From positions 1 through 64,000 of the forward strand of contig JAFTFG010000008.1 in NCBI GenBank assembly GCA_017449675.1: DNA of 64,000 nucleotides, written 5' to 3'. Positions within the stretch are counted from its first letter, which is position 1, and every line of letters begins with the position of its first letter. The translations under genes were made by a program, and so were the position numbers. Below the pieces are notes generated by a model, which searched no databases, was not told where the DNA came from, and worked only from the letters and a program-made list of their open reading frames with translations. Source of the DNA: Prevotella sp. (GTDB lineage: Bacteria > Bacteroidota > Bacteroidia > Bacteroidales > Bacteroidaceae). Positions 8,806 to 17,451 of the stretch are shown here, in pieces.

Positions 8806-10650
8806 ATGGCTGAATTAGAAGTAAAAGAACTCGAACAGGTTGTTGTTCGTTTCTCAGGTGACTCCGGCGATGGCATGCAACTTGCCGGTAACATCTTCTC
8901 CACAGTGAGTGCTACTGTGGGTAATAGTATTTCCACTTTTCCAGACTATCCCGCTGATATCCGTGCCCCGCAAGGATCACTGACGGGTGTGTCAGGCTTC
9001 CAGGTACATATCGGAGCAGGAAAGGTGTATACTCCTGGTGACTTATGTGATGTTCTGGTGGCGATGAATGCTGCTGCGTTGAAGACGCAATATCGCTATG
9101 CCAAACCTCAGGCTACCATCATCATTGACACTGACTCTTTCGGACCCAAAGACTTGGAGAAGGCTCAGTTCAAGAGCGAGGACTATCTGGGTGAGATGAA
9201 TATCGACCCGGACCGTGTCATCCAGTGTCCGTTGACCACGATGGTAAAGGACTGTCTGGCAGAGTCGGGAATGGACAACAAGGCTATTCTTAAATGCCGC
9301 AATATGTTTGCGCTGGGTCTGGTGTGCTGGCTCTTCGATCGTGACTTGAACCTGGTGTTTAACTTCTTGAAAGACAAGTTTGCCAAGAAACCGGCTATTG
9401 CAGAGAATAATATCAAGGTCGTACAGGCCGGCTATGACTATGGTCATAATACCCACTCCAGTGCCGTGAACGTATATCGTATCGAGACCAAGGAGAAGGT
9501 GCCCGGACGTTATATGGATATCACTGGTAACAAGGCGACAGCCTATGGCTTTATCGCTGCGGCAGAAAAAGCGGGACTACGTCTCTATCTGGGTTCTTAT
9601 CCGATCACTCCCGCTACCGATGTGCTGCATGAGTTGTCAAAGCATAAGTCACTGGGAGTGACTACCGTTCAGTGTGAGGATGAGATTTCCGGCTGTGCCT
9701 CAGCACTTGGTGCTTCGTTTGCAGGAGCACTGGGTGTGACCTCTACGTCAGGTCCCGGTATCTGTCTGAAGTCCGAGGCCATGAACCTCGCCGTCATCAT
9801 GGAACTGCCGCTGGTGGTATTGGACGTACAGCGCGGTGGTCCTGCTACAGGTCTTCCCACGAAGTCTGAACAGACCGACTTGCTACAGGCTCTCTTCGGT
9901 CGTAATGGTGAGAGCCCTATGCCTGTCTTGGCAGCCCTCAGTCCTGCTGACTGTTTTGATGCCGCTTATCAGGCTTGTAAGATCGCTTTGGAGCATATGA
10001 CACCAGTGGTATTGCTGACGGATGCCTATATCGCTAATGGCTCAGGGGCTTTCAAGTTGCCAGAGATCGCAAAACTCGATGCCATCAACCCACCATATGT
10101 TCCTGAGGAACTGAAGGGTAAATGGACACCTTATATGCGTGCCGAGAACGGTACCCGCTATTGGGCTGTACCCGGTCGTGAGGGCTTTACCCATATCCTT
10201 GGCGGATTGGAGAAAGACTCAGAGACAGGTGCTATCTCGACGAATCCGGAGAATCATGACCTGATGACGCGCCTGCGTCAACAGAAGATTGACAATATCC
10301 AGGTGCCTGATCTGGAAGTGGAAGGTGATGTGGACGATGCAGACCTGCTGGTTGTTGGTTTCGGGTCTACCTATGGTCATTTGCATGCTGCTATGGATGA
10401 GTTACGTGCGGCTGGTAAGAAGGTGGCTCAGGCACAGTTCAAATACTTGAATCCATTGCCCAAGAATACTGCCGATGTACTCAAGAGATACAAGAAGGTG
10501 GTAGTGGCTGAGCAGAATATGGGTCAACTTGCAGCCTATCTGCGTATGAAGGTCGACGGTTTTGTACCTTATCAGTTTAATCAAGTGAAAGGGCAGCCGT
10601 TTGTGGTAGAGGAGTTAGTCAACGCATTCGAGGATATTTTAAAGAAGTAA
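8806..10650 (+). CDS. korA: 2-oxoacid:ferredoxin oxidoreductase, fused gamma-alpha subunit
   Basis: A 614-residue fused subunit of a 2-oxoglutarate (or related 2-oxoacid) ferredoxin oxidoreductase, which makes acyl-CoA, CO2 and reduced ferredoxin in the cytoplasm. The N-terminal ~190 residues are the gamma domain (RFSGDSGDGMQL, then SYGSLT-type SFPDYPADIRAPQG). From about residue 235 comes the alpha subunit pyrimidine-binding domain (GSYPITPATDVLHELSKH, QCEDEISG, TSTSGPGICLKSEA). The C-terminal part holds the transketolase-C-like domain. Order and length match the fused KorA of Bacteroidota. korB follows after 4 nt. No delta ferredoxin subunit gene is adjacent; an external ferredoxin is presumably used. 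The kor assignment rests on family resemblance; substrate preference needs enzymology. Confidence 0.9.
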   Translation: MAELEVKELEQVVVRFSGDSGDGMQLAGNIFSTVSATVGNSISTFPDYPADIRAPQGSLTGVSGFQVHIGAGKVYTPGDLCDVLVAMNAAALKTQYRYAKPQATIIIDTDSFGPKDLEKAQFKSEDYLGEMNIDPDRVIQCPLTTMVKDCLAESGMDNKAILKCRNMFALGLVCWLFDRDLNLVFNFLKDKFAKKPAIAENNIKVVQAGYDYGHNTHSSAVNVYRIETKEKVPGRYMDITGNKATAYGFIAAAEKAGLRLYLGSYPITPATDVLHELSKHKSLGVTTVQCEDEISGCASALGASFAGALGVTSTSGPGICLKSEAMNLAVIMELPLVVLDVQRGGPATGLPTKSEQTDLLQALFGRNGESPMPVLAALSPADCFDAAYQACKIALEHMTPVVLLTDAYIANGSGAFKLPEIAKLDAINPPYVPEELKGKWTPYMRAENGTRYWAVPGREGFTHILGGLEKDSETGAISTNPENHDLMTRLRQQKIDNIQVPDLEVEGDVDDADLLVVGFGSTYGHLHAAMDELRAAGKKVAQAQFKYLNPLPKNTADVLKRYKKVVVAEQNMGQLAAYLRMKVDGFVPYQFNQVKGQPFVVEELVNAFEDILKK

Positions 10651-10654
10651 AGCA

Positions 10655-11659
10655 ATGAGTTATACAGCACAAGATTATAAGAAAGGACAGCCACGTTGGT
10701 GTCCGGGTTGCGGTGATCACTTCTTCTTGGCATCGCTTCATAAAGCATTGGCAGAAATAGGGGTCGCTCCTTATGATACTGCGGTTATCAGTGGTATCGG
10801 ATGCTCCAGTCGTCTGCCTCACTATATGGCGACCTATGGTATGAACACCATTCATGGTCGTGCCGCCGCTATTGCGACAGGCGCAAAGGTGGCTAATCCC
10901 AATCTGACAGTATGGCAGGTGTCTGGAGACGGTGACGGACTGGCTATTGGCGGTAACCACTTTATTCATGCCAATCGTCGTAATATCAACCTGAACATGA
11001 TCCTGCTGAACAACCGTATCTATGGTTTGACGAAGGGTCAGTATTCTCCGACTTCGCCTCGTGGTTTCGTATCGAAGTCGTCACCCTATGGTACAGTAGA
11101 GGATCCTTTCCGCCCTGCAGAACTGTGCTTTGGTGCTCGTGGTCATTTCTTTGCCCGTTGCGTCGCTACTGATCAGAAAGGTACGGTGGAGGTTTTGAAG
11201 GCTACCTATGGACATAAGGGCACTGCTGTTACGGAAGTATTACAGAACTGTGTGATCTTCAACGACCACTGCCATGATGTTGTTTATAATAACGAGGGCA
11301 GAAAAAAGAATGCGATTTACGTTCGGCATGGGGAGAAACTCGTGTTTGGTGAGAACAATGAGTTCGGACTTGTGCAGCAGGGCTTCGGACTGAAGGTGGT
11401 GACCATCGGACAAGATGGTTATACCCTTGATGATGTCCTTGTGCATGATGCTCATTGCGAGGATAATACCTTGCAACTGAAGTTGGCCATGATGTCGCCG
11501 GAAGACGGATTCCCCATTGCCCTAGGTGTTATTCGTGATGTGGAGGCACCTACTTATGATGAGGCCGTCCACGCACAACTCGCAGAGGTTGGTGCACAGA
11601 AGAAATACCATAACTTCACGGAGTTGTTGGAAACCAACGATATCTGGGAAGTAAAGTAA
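10655..11659 (+). CDS. korB: 2-oxoacid:ferredoxin oxidoreductase beta subunit
   Basis: A 334-residue beta subunit that binds thiamine diphosphate and an iron-sulfur cluster. CPGCGDHFF is near residue 16 and GIGCSS near residue 49, giving cluster cysteines. The TPP-binding motif SGDGDGLAIGGNH, ending in the NN of LLNNRIYGLTKGQYSPTS, is intact. It pairs with the fused gamma-alpha subunit immediately upstream (4-nt gap), so the two form one operon ending at the shared terminator at 11687-11719. Confidence 0.92.
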   Translation: MSYTAQDYKKGQPRWCPGCGDHFFLASLHKALAEIGVAPYDTAVISGIGCSSRLPHYMATYGMNTIHGRAAAIATGAKVANPNLTVWQVSGDGDGLAIGGNHFIHANRRNINLNMILLNNRIYGLTKGQYSPTSPRGFVSKSSPYGTVEDPFRPAELCFGARGHFFARCVATDQKGTVEVLKATYGHKGTAVTEVLQNCVIFNDHCHDVVYNNEGRKKNAIYVRHGEKLVFGENNEFGLVQQGFGLKVVTIGQDGYTLDDVLVHDAHCEDNTLQLKLAMMSPEDGFPIALGVIRDVEAPTYDEAVHAQLAEVGAQKKYHNFTELLETNDIWEVK

Positions 11660-11686
11660 CGTTTAAAGTTGAGTGTATATTGCATA

Positions 11687-11719
11687 AAGAAAAGGCATCC
11701 ACATCGGATGCCTTTTCTT
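11687..11719. terminator. Bidirectional terminator between korB and upp
   Basis: AAGAAAAGGCATCC (11687-11700) pairs perfectly with GGATGCCTTTTCTT (11706-11719) around a 5-nt loop. A and T tracts within and beside the stem suit termination of both convergent genes. Confidence 0.85.
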
Positions 11720-11722
11720 ATT

Positions 11723-12406
11723 CTATTTGTCTGCAATCTTACGGAAACTCTGTAGTTTCTCTCCATAACAGAGGTCACCACAGTCGCCAAAGCCAGGGAC
11801 GATATACTTCTGTTCGTTCATACCTTCATCGATGGCGGCACACCAGATGGTAGAACCCTCAGGTAGGGCTGCCTTCACCACCTCAATACCCTCGGGGGCG
11901 GCAATAACGCAACAGAGGTGAATCTTCTTGGGTTTTCCTGCCTGCATCAATGACTCTATGGCTGCGGCAAGGCTACCGCCTGTAGCCAGCATGGGATCGA
12001 CAATCAACAAGGTCTTGTTCTTGACACTCTGTGTAGCGATATATTCTGTATGTATACCTACCTCGGTATGTTCACGGTTGATATACATGCGGAAAGCAGA
12101 GACAAAACCGTTGTCTGCCTTGTCGAACACATTCAGGAATCCCTCATGGAAAGGCAGTCCTGCACGAAGTACGGTGGCAACCACGATATCGTCCTTCGGT
12201 AAGGGGATGTCAATCGTTCCCAGTGGGGTGGTGATGGTCTTGGGTTTATAATCCAGGGTCTTGGAAATCTCATAGGCCATCATCTCTCCGATGCGCTTGA
12301 TGTTATGGCGGAACAGCAAACGGTTCTTTTGGAAATTCTTGTCACGTAACTCCGACATGTATTGGTTAATGATGGAGTTCGTCTTGCTGAAATCAATTAC
12401 TTGCAT
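11723..12406 (-). CDS. upp: Uracil phosphoribosyltransferase
   Basis: A 227-residue enzyme of pyrimidine salvage that makes UMP from uracil and PRPP. The PRPP-binding motif is LIVDPMLATGGSLAAA (residues about 134-149), and the uracil-binding C-terminal loop GFGDCGDLCYG is present. The N-terminus MQVIDFSKTNSIINQ resembles the upp of other Bacteroidota. ATG at 12406 is 23 nt downstream of a -7 box. It is convergent with korB and divergent from pckA. Confidence 0.9.
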   Translation of the reverse strand: MQVIDFSKTNSIINQYMSELRDKNFQKNRLLFRHNIKRIGEMMAYEISKTLDYKPKTITTPLGTIDIPLPKDDIVVATVLRAGLPFHEGFLNVFDKADNGFVSAFRMYINREHTEVGIHTEYIATQSVKNKTLLIVDPMLATGGSLAAAIESLMQAGKPKKIHLCCVIAAPEGIEVVKAALPEGSTIWCAAIDEGMNEQKYIVPGFGDCGDLCYGEKLQSFRKIADK

Positions 12407-12429
12407 AGTCTTGTATTTTTAGTTTGCTG

Positions 12430-12437
12430 CAAAGATA
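12430..12437 (-). promoter_or_regulatory. -7 box for upp
   Basis: Minus strand TATCTTTG, a full TAnnTTTG match, 23 nt before the upp start. The -33 element is not clear: candidate TTG triplets lie 11 or 24 nt upstream. Confidence 0.55.
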
Positions 12438-12565
12438 AACATTTTTGTCAACTCTGCGTTACAAAAGTATTGAGCACACACGGTTTTTTAAATACTTTAA
12501 CTCAAAAACGTGAGCGGGAAAGTAAATAAATCTTAATTACGGACAAATTATTCTCATTTTCTTCG

Positions 12566-12573
12566 TACCTTTG
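12566..12573 (+). promoter_or_regulatory. -7 box for pckA
   Basis: TACCTTTG lies 53 nt before the pckA start. No TTG sits at the usual -33 distance. The 220-nt divergent spacer to upp (12407-12626) otherwise shows only AT-rich sequence. Confidence 0.5.
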
Positions 12574-12626
12574 CAGCGGTTTAGAAAATAGGTAATAGTA
12601 AATTCACAATAAAAAAGATTAGTATT

Positions 12627-14240
12627 ATGGCAAATTTAGATTTGACTAAGTATGGTATCACCGGTTCTAAGGTGATTGCACACAATCCGTCGTATGAGTT
12701 CCTGTTTGAGGAGGAGACCAAGGCCGGTCTCGAGGGCTACGACAAGGGCGTAAACACGGAGTTGAACGCTGTTAATGTAATGACAGGTATCTATACCGGT
12801 CGTTCGCCTAAGGATAAGTATATCGTGAAGGATGCCCAGAGCGAGGATAAGGTATGGTGGACTACTGAGGAATATAAGAACGACAACCACCCCATGAGTG
12901 AAGAGGTATGGGGTAAGGTAAAGGATATTGCCATCAAAGAACTCTCTAACAAGGAGTTGTATGTTGTGGATGCTTTCTGTGGTGCCAATGAGGCTACCCG
13001 TCTGGCTGTCCGCTTCATTGTGGAGGTTGCTTGGCAGGCTCACTTCGTGAAGAACATGTTCATCCAGCCTACTGCTGAGGAGTTGGAGAAGTTCGAGCCG
13101 AACTTCGTCATCTATAACGCTTCTAAGGCTAAGGTTGAGGACTATAAGGAGTTAGGTCTGAACTCAGAGACCTGTGTCGCCTTCAATACTACCAGCCGTG
13201 AGCAGGTGATCATTAACACTTGGTATGGTGGTGAGATGAAGAAGGGTATGTTCTCTATGCAGAACTACTACCTGCCTCTGCAGGGTATCGCTTCCATGCA
13301 CTGCTCTGCCAACACCGACATGGAGGGTAAGAATACCGCTATCTTCTTCGGTCTCTCTGGTACTGGTAAGACCACGTTGTCTACCGACCCGAAGCGTCTG
13401 CTGATTGGTGACGACGAGCACGGATGGGATGATGAGGGTGTATTCAACCTCGAGGGTGGCTGCTATGCTAAGGTAATCAACCTTGACAAGGAGAGCGAGC
13501 CTGACATCTACAATGCTATTCGTCGCGATGCCCTGTTGGAGAATGTTACAGTTGCTGCTGATGGTAAGATCGACTTCGCAGACAAGAGTGTTACTGAGAA
13601 TACCCGTGTCAGTTATCCTATCGATCACATCGAGAAGATTGCCCAGAAGGTGAACGGTAAGAGTGCCGGTCCTGACGCTAAGAACGTCATCTTCCTGAGT
13701 GCAGACGCATTCGGTGTACTGCCTCCCGTCAGCATTCTGACTCCGGAGCAGACCAAGTACTACTTCCTCTCTGGTTTCACCGCTAAGTTGGCTGGTACAG
13801 AGCGTGGTATCACTGAGCCTACGCCTACATTCTCTGCTTGCTTCGGTCAGGCATTCCTCGAGTTGCATCCCACGAAGTATGCTGAGGAGTTGGTAAAGAA
13901 GATGGAGAAGAGCGGTGCCAAGGCTTACCTCGTAAATACTGGTTGGAACGGTACCGGCAAGCGTATCTCTATCAAGGATACACGTGGTATCATCGATGCC
14001 ATCCTGGGCGGTGCTATCCTGAAGGCTCCTACCAAGAAGATTCCTTACTTCGACTTCGAGGTTCCCACAGAGTTGGAGGGCGTAGACACCAATATTCTTG
14101 ATCCTCGTGACACCTATGCTGATGCAGCAGAGTGGAACAAGAAGGCTGAGGATCTGGCTGGTCGCTTCATTAAGAACTTCAAGAAATACGAGGGTAACGA
14201 GGCAGGTAAGGCACTCGTCGCTGCAGGACCGAAGTTGTAA
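12627..14240 (+). CDS. pckA: Phosphoenolpyruvate carboxykinase (ATP)
   Basis: A 537-residue ATP-type PEP carboxykinase, interconverting oxaloacetate plus ATP and PEP plus CO2; in anaerobic Bacteroidales it usually runs toward carboxylation for succinate production. The kinase-1a P-loop GLSGTGKTT is at residues 242-250 and the kinase-2 motif GDDEHGWDD follows. Near residue 56 is the substrate-binding TGRSPKDKY. Length is standard. Codon usage is strongly biased to frequent codons, as expected for a highly expressed gene. It is monocistronic, with its own -7 box and a terminator at 14265-14301. Confidence 0.95.
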   Translation: MANLDLTKYGITGSKVIAHNPSYEFLFEEETKAGLEGYDKGVNTELNAVNVMTGIYTGRSPKDKYIVKDAQSEDKVWWTTEEYKNDNHPMSEEVWGKVKDIAIKELSNKELYVVDAFCGANEATRLAVRFIVEVAWQAHFVKNMFIQPTAEELEKFEPNFVIYNASKAKVEDYKELGLNSETCVAFNTTSREQVIINTWYGGEMKKGMFSMQNYYLPLQGIASMHCSANTDMEGKNTAIFFGLSGTGKTTLSTDPKRLLIGDDEHGWDDEGVFNLEGGCYAKVINLDKESEPDIYNAIRRDALLENVTVAADGKIDFADKSVTENTRVSYPIDHIEKIAQKVNGKSAGPDAKNVIFLSADAFGVLPPVSILTPEQTKYYFLSGFTAKLAGTERGITEPTPTFSACFGQAFLELHPTKYAEELVKKMEKSGAKAYLVNTGWNGTGKRISIKDTRGIIDAILGGAILKAPTKKIPYFDFEVPTELEGVDTNILDPRDTYADAAEWNKKAEDLAGRFIKNFKKYEGNEAGKALVAAGPKL

Positions 14241-14264
14241 TCGTATTTGACTTACATCAAAAAT

Positions 14265-14301
14265 AGGGGGCGGTTTCGAAGGAAATCGCCCTCCTTTTTT
14301 T
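14265..14301 (+). terminator. Terminator of pckA
   Basis: GGGGGCGGTTTC (14266-14277) pairs with GGAAATCGCCCTCC (14281-14294), followed by seven T. The T tract ends in the TTG that may serve as -33 element of the next unit, so the two units are packed edge to edge. Confidence 0.85.
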
Positions 14302-14328
14302 GCTTGGCGAAAGAAATGCCTACCTTTG
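14300..14328 (+). promoter_or_regulatory. Promoter of the small membrane peptide unit
   Basis: TACCTTTG at 14321-14328, with TTG at 14300-14302 (18-nt spacer). A perfect 7-bp hairpin, GTAATCG/CGATTAC around GGTG (14334-14351), lies at the start of the predicted 5' leader. Confidence 0.6.
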
Positions 14329-14395
14329 CATATGTAATCGGGTGCGATTACAATGTTTCATTAGGTTAGTAGTTAATAGATTTAAGGTAAAGATT

Positions 14396-14491
14396 ATGTT
14401 ATTAGATTTTCAAACTACGGCTATGTTGGTATCTGTCGCTATTGTGACAATTCTGAGTATTATTACATTGATGAATACCGACATCCGTTAG
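14396..14491 (+). CDS. 31-residue single-span membrane peptide
   Basis: A short open frame encoding MLLDFQTTAMLVSVAIVTIL followed by SIITLMNTDIR, i.e. one hydrophobic helix with a short acidic N-tail and polar C-tail. Upstream is TAAGGTAAAG, a plausible ribosome site. It is framed by its own promoter (14300-14328), a hairpin leader and a strong terminator (14492-14528), which is unusual for a chance frame. I do not recognise a family. The alternative is that the ~200-nt transcript acts as an RNA; the peptide would then be incidental. Confidence 0.55.
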   Translation: MLLDFQTTAMLVSVAIVTILSIITLMNTDIR

Positions 14492-14528
14492 AAAGAGTGC
14501 GGAGTGAGTGATCATACCGCACTCTTTT
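14492..14528 (+). terminator. Terminator of the small membrane peptide unit
   Basis: AAAGAGTGCGG (14492-14502) pairs with CCGCACTCTTT (14517-14527), followed by further T residues. It begins directly after the peptide's TAG stop. Confidence 0.85.
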
Positions 14529-14616
14529 TTTGTTTACAAAATCTAAAATATGACATTTTATCATATATTTTACTTAATAAAAAGGAGAAAAATGTCGGTA
14601 TTTGCGGAAATGTGAG

Positions 14617-14624
14617 TAAATTTG
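14617..14624 (+). promoter_or_regulatory. -7 box upstream of the envelope operon
   Basis: TAAATTTG lies 23 nt before the ATG at 14648. There is no TTG at the standard spacing. It is the only box match found ahead of the six-gene envelope operon. Confidence 0.5.
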
Positions 14625-14647
14625 CACCCAAAATTGAACGTAATCAG

Positions 14648-16006
14648 ATGAAGAAACTAACGAAGGTCATGTTTGGACTGCTGGCAACAGTGTGTTTGCT
14701 GGCATCGTGCATGAAGTCAGATGATAGTACTATAACACTTTATAGTGATACTGCCATAACGGCATTCACCTTGGGTACCCTGAACAGATATGTACACACC
14801 ACCTCCTCAACGGGAACGGACTCTGTCTATAAACAGACGATAACCGGCAGTAACTATAAGTTTAGTATTGATCAGGAGAATCATCGTATATTTAATGTTG
14901 ACTCCCTGCCTGTCGGTACGGATGTAGAACATGTGATCTGTTCTGTCTCTGCACTGAATAACGGCAGTGTCTACATGGAGGATTTAGAGAGTGATGACTT
15001 GCTCTATATCTCTGACAGTATCGATTTCTCTACTCCCCGTGTGTTTCGTGTTTATGCCAGTGACGGTTCTGCCTATCAGTCTTATACCGTCAGTGTCAAC
15101 GTACATCAGGAGGAGGGAAATCAGTTCAACTGGGCTCAGCATGAAAAGAATAGCGATATTGCCGCATTGGAAGGTATCAAGGCTGTTGTTTTGGATGCGA
15201 ACCTCTGTGTCTATGGCGCTAAGGACGGTAAGACCCTTGGCTATATGACGACAGACGGCATATCCTGGACAACGCTTGCAGAAATAGATGATGCGAATGC
15301 CTACCAGAATATCCTGGTTAGCCAGGATCAACTCTATACCCTCGTGAATGGGACCTTACAGAAGTCTGCCGACGGAGAGACATGGACAGAACTTAATGCT
15401 ACGGTGGATATTGTCAAACTGGTAGCAGCAAGTTATGATGAGTTATATGGTCTGACAGCCGATGGTACTTTATTGGTGTCTGAGGACGAAGGTCAGACAT
15501 GGGAGGAAGATGCTTTGGATACGGACAAGACATGGTTACCACAGACGGATGTAGCCTATGTGTGCTACCCCGCAGAGATGACTGCCTATGCCGATTATGT
15601 ACTGATGGCCGGTATGTCTGCCGGTGTGTCTGAGATATCCTCTGTATGGCGGAAAATAGTGGAATATGATCTTCAGGGTCTGGAAGACAAGTGGGTCTAT
15701 ATGGATCGTTCAGACAAGAATCGTTTTGCACTGCCACAGTTGGAGAATCTGGTGATGATGCGTTATGATGACGGTATCTTGGCATGGGGTATCAAGGATG
15801 GTGCCTTCTCACCCATTTACCAGAGTCGTGACAACGGACTGGTTTGGAAGACCAACTCACTTTATCCTCTGCCAGAGGATTTTGAGAATGGTACCGTCTC
15901 CCCGTTTGCGGCAACGACTGATGGAAAGGAGATATGGCTTATCAGTGGTCAAGGAGAAGTATGGCAAGGTCATCTGAATAGAATAGCCTGGGAAAAGTCA
16001 GAATAA
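14648..16006 (+). CDS. Beta-propeller lipoprotein with Asp-box-like repeats
   Basis: A 452-residue predicted lipoprotein. MKKLTKVMFG starts the signal and ASC places the lipid cysteine at residue 20. The body contains repeated BNR/Asp-box-like stretches, S-x-D-x-G-x-T-W or close variants: KSADGETWTE, SEDEGQTWEE and SRDNGLVWK. This suggests a sialidase-like propeller fold, but no sialidase active-site arginine set is evident. It resembles proteins annotated DUF6242 in Bacteroidota (recollection, not tested). Start at 14648 is chosen for the signal peptide; the frame is open further upstream, through the terminator. It heads an operon with DUF6089, uppS and bamA, so an envelope role is likely but undefined. 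Confidence 0.75.
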   Translation: MKKLTKVMFGLLATVCLLASCMKSDDSTITLYSDTAITAFTLGTLNRYVHTTSSTGTDSVYKQTITGSNYKFSIDQENHRIFNVDSLPVGTDVEHVICSVSALNNGSVYMEDLESDDLLYISDSIDFSTPRVFRVYASDGSAYQSYTVSVNVHQEEGNQFNWAQHEKNSDIAALEGIKAVVLDANLCVYGAKDGKTLGYMTTDGISWTTLAEIDDANAYQNILVSQDQLYTLVNGTLQKSADGETWTELNATVDIVKLVAASYDELYGLTADGTLLVSEDEGQTWEEDALDTDKTWLPQTDVAYVCYPAEMTAYADYVLMAGMSAGVSEISSVWRKIVEYDLQGLEDKWVYMDRSDKNRFALPQLENLVMMRYDDGILAWGIKDGAFSPIYQSRDNGLVWKTNSLYPLPEDFENGTVSPFAATTDGKEIWLISGQGEVWQGHLNRIAWEKSE

Positions 16007-16011
16007 GATTG

Positions 16012-16689
16012 ATGTTGAGAAAGAACCTGTTTACCATCCTGCTGTTCTTCGTAACGGCATCACTCAGTGCTCAGGACGCTCCTGAATATCGTGCTGAGGT
16101 AGGAGGAGGACTAGGTCTCGTGTCCTACCAAGGAGACTTCAATGGAAATCTGTTTAAGAATATGCAGCCGATGTTTACGCTATTGGGACGTTATAAGTTC
16201 AATCCGCGTATGGCATTGGCTTTGAACATCAGTTACGGGAAGATCAAAGGATCGTCACAGAATGCCAAGACATTCTACCCAGACGTTCCTGTGACAGAGT
16301 TTAATCATGGGCTTGTGGACGTAGGTATAAGGTATGAGTATAACTTCTGGCCCTTTGGGACAGGAAGGGAATATCGTGGAGCACAGCGTCTGACACCGTA
16401 TATCTTCTTAGGGTTGGGGGCCACCATTGCCAAGCCTGACAAGACAGAGGCTGCCCTAAACATACCGATTGGTGTGGGTGCGAAGTATAAGGTGGGTGAG
16501 CGTTGGAACCTGGCCTTGGAATGGGCCATGCATTTCACGACAACAGACATGTTGGATGGTGTGAAGGACCCCTATGGTATCCAGAGTAGCGGACTCTTCA
16601 AGAACACCGATTGCTATAGCCATCTGCGTTTGTCATTGACCTATGATATATGGGCAAAATGCAAAACCTGTCATAATGACAGGGAATGA
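16012..16689 (+). CDS. DUF6089-type outer-membrane protein
   Basis: A 225-residue exported protein, signal peptide MLRKNLFTIL to LSAQ. The remainder alternates hydrophobic and polar residues as in a small beta-barrel (RAEVGGGLGLVSYQGDF, PYIFLGLGATIAKPDK, WNLALEWAMHFT). Genes of this type are commonly found just before uppS and bamA in Bacteroidota, as here. ATG at 16012 is preferred to the TTG immediately before. The role is unknown; position points to outer-membrane assembly. Confidence 0.78.
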   Translation: MLRKNLFTILLFFVTASLSAQDAPEYRAEVGGGLGLVSYQGDFNGNLFKNMQPMFTLLGRYKFNPRMALALNISYGKIKGSSQNAKTFYPDVPVTEFNHGLVDVGIRYEYNFWPFGTGREYRGAQRLTPYIFLGLGATIAKPDKTEAALNIPIGVGAKYKVGERWNLALEWAMHFTTTDMLDGVKDPYGIQSSGLFKNTDCYSHLRLSLTYDIWAKCKTCHNDRE

Positions 16690-16707
16690 TAGGATAAAAG
16701 ACGAGAT

Positions 16708-17451
16708 ATGAGTACAACAATAGATATGACACGGATACCACAGCACATTGCCATTATTATGGATGGCAACGGACGCTGGGCCATGGATCGTGGACTGGAC
16801 CGTACATTTGGCCATAAAGCAGGACTTGATAATTTGGAGACTGTTACCACCCTATGCTCTAACCTGGGTGTGAAGTACTTGACCGTTTATGCCTTCTCTA
16901 TTGAGAACTTCAACAGACCGGCCTATGAGGTGGAGGCACTGATGGGACTGGTGCTCAGTTTTATCAAGATGGATCTGTTCCACAATAATAACGTGAGTTT
17001 CCATGTGGTGGGTGATCGTGACAGGTTGCCACAGAGCGTACAGGATAAACTGCGTTCTATGGAGGAAGAGACGGCGCAATACGATGGCATGGCGCTGACC
17101 ATCGCCATGAGTTATTCTTCCAAGCAGGAGATAGTACATGCTGCCAAGGTGATTGCACGGAAGGTACAAAATGGTGAGATGAGTGCTGACGATATTAATG
17201 AAGATACGATGAAGGAGAACCTGTGGACATCATGGATGCCGGATCCTGACCTGCTCATTCGTACGGGAGGTGAGATCCGTATTTCCAACTATCTGCTTTG
17301 GCAGTGTGCCTACTCAGAGTTCTATTTCTGCGATATCTATTGGCCCGACTTTGACGAGGAGACTCTTCATCAGGCGATAGCCAGTTATCAGCGTCGGCAG
17401 CGCCGTTTTGGAAAGACAGAAGAACAAGTAGAAAACGAAGAAAAGTTATGA
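16708..17451 (+). CDS. uppS: Isoprenyl transferase (undecaprenyl diphosphate synthase)
   Basis: A 247-residue cis-prenyltransferase producing the C55 lipid carrier for peptidoglycan and O-antigen. The catalytic aspartate is D19 in IAIIMDGNGRWA. Also present are the signature SNYLLWQCAYSEFYF with its conserved Ser/Tyr and the C-terminal DLLIRTGGEIRISN. It overlaps bamA by 4 nt (ATGA), so translation is coupled. Confidence 0.93.
   Translation: MSTTIDMTRIPQHIAIIMDGNGRWAMDRGLDRTFGHKAGLDNLETVTTLCSNLGVKYLTVYAFSIENFNRPAYEVEALMGLVLSFIKMDLFHNNNVSFHVVGDRDRLPQSVQDKLRSMEEETAQYDGMALTIAMSYSSKQEIVHAAKVIARKVQNGEMSADDINEDTMKENLWTSWMPDPDLLIRTGGEIRISNYLLWQCAYSEFYFCDIYWPDFDEETLHQAIASYQRRQRRFGKTEEQVENEEKL

Noticed and set aside
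8806-11659. Incomplete ferredoxin oxidoreductase because the delta subunit is missing
   Set aside because: Fused gamma-alpha plus beta is a normal two-gene form in Bacteroidota and other phyla, so no gene loss needs to be assumed.
14648-16006. Sialidase activity for the Asp-box lipoprotein
   Set aside because: Asp-box-like repeats only mark a propeller fold; no arginine triad or FRIP-type motif is visible.
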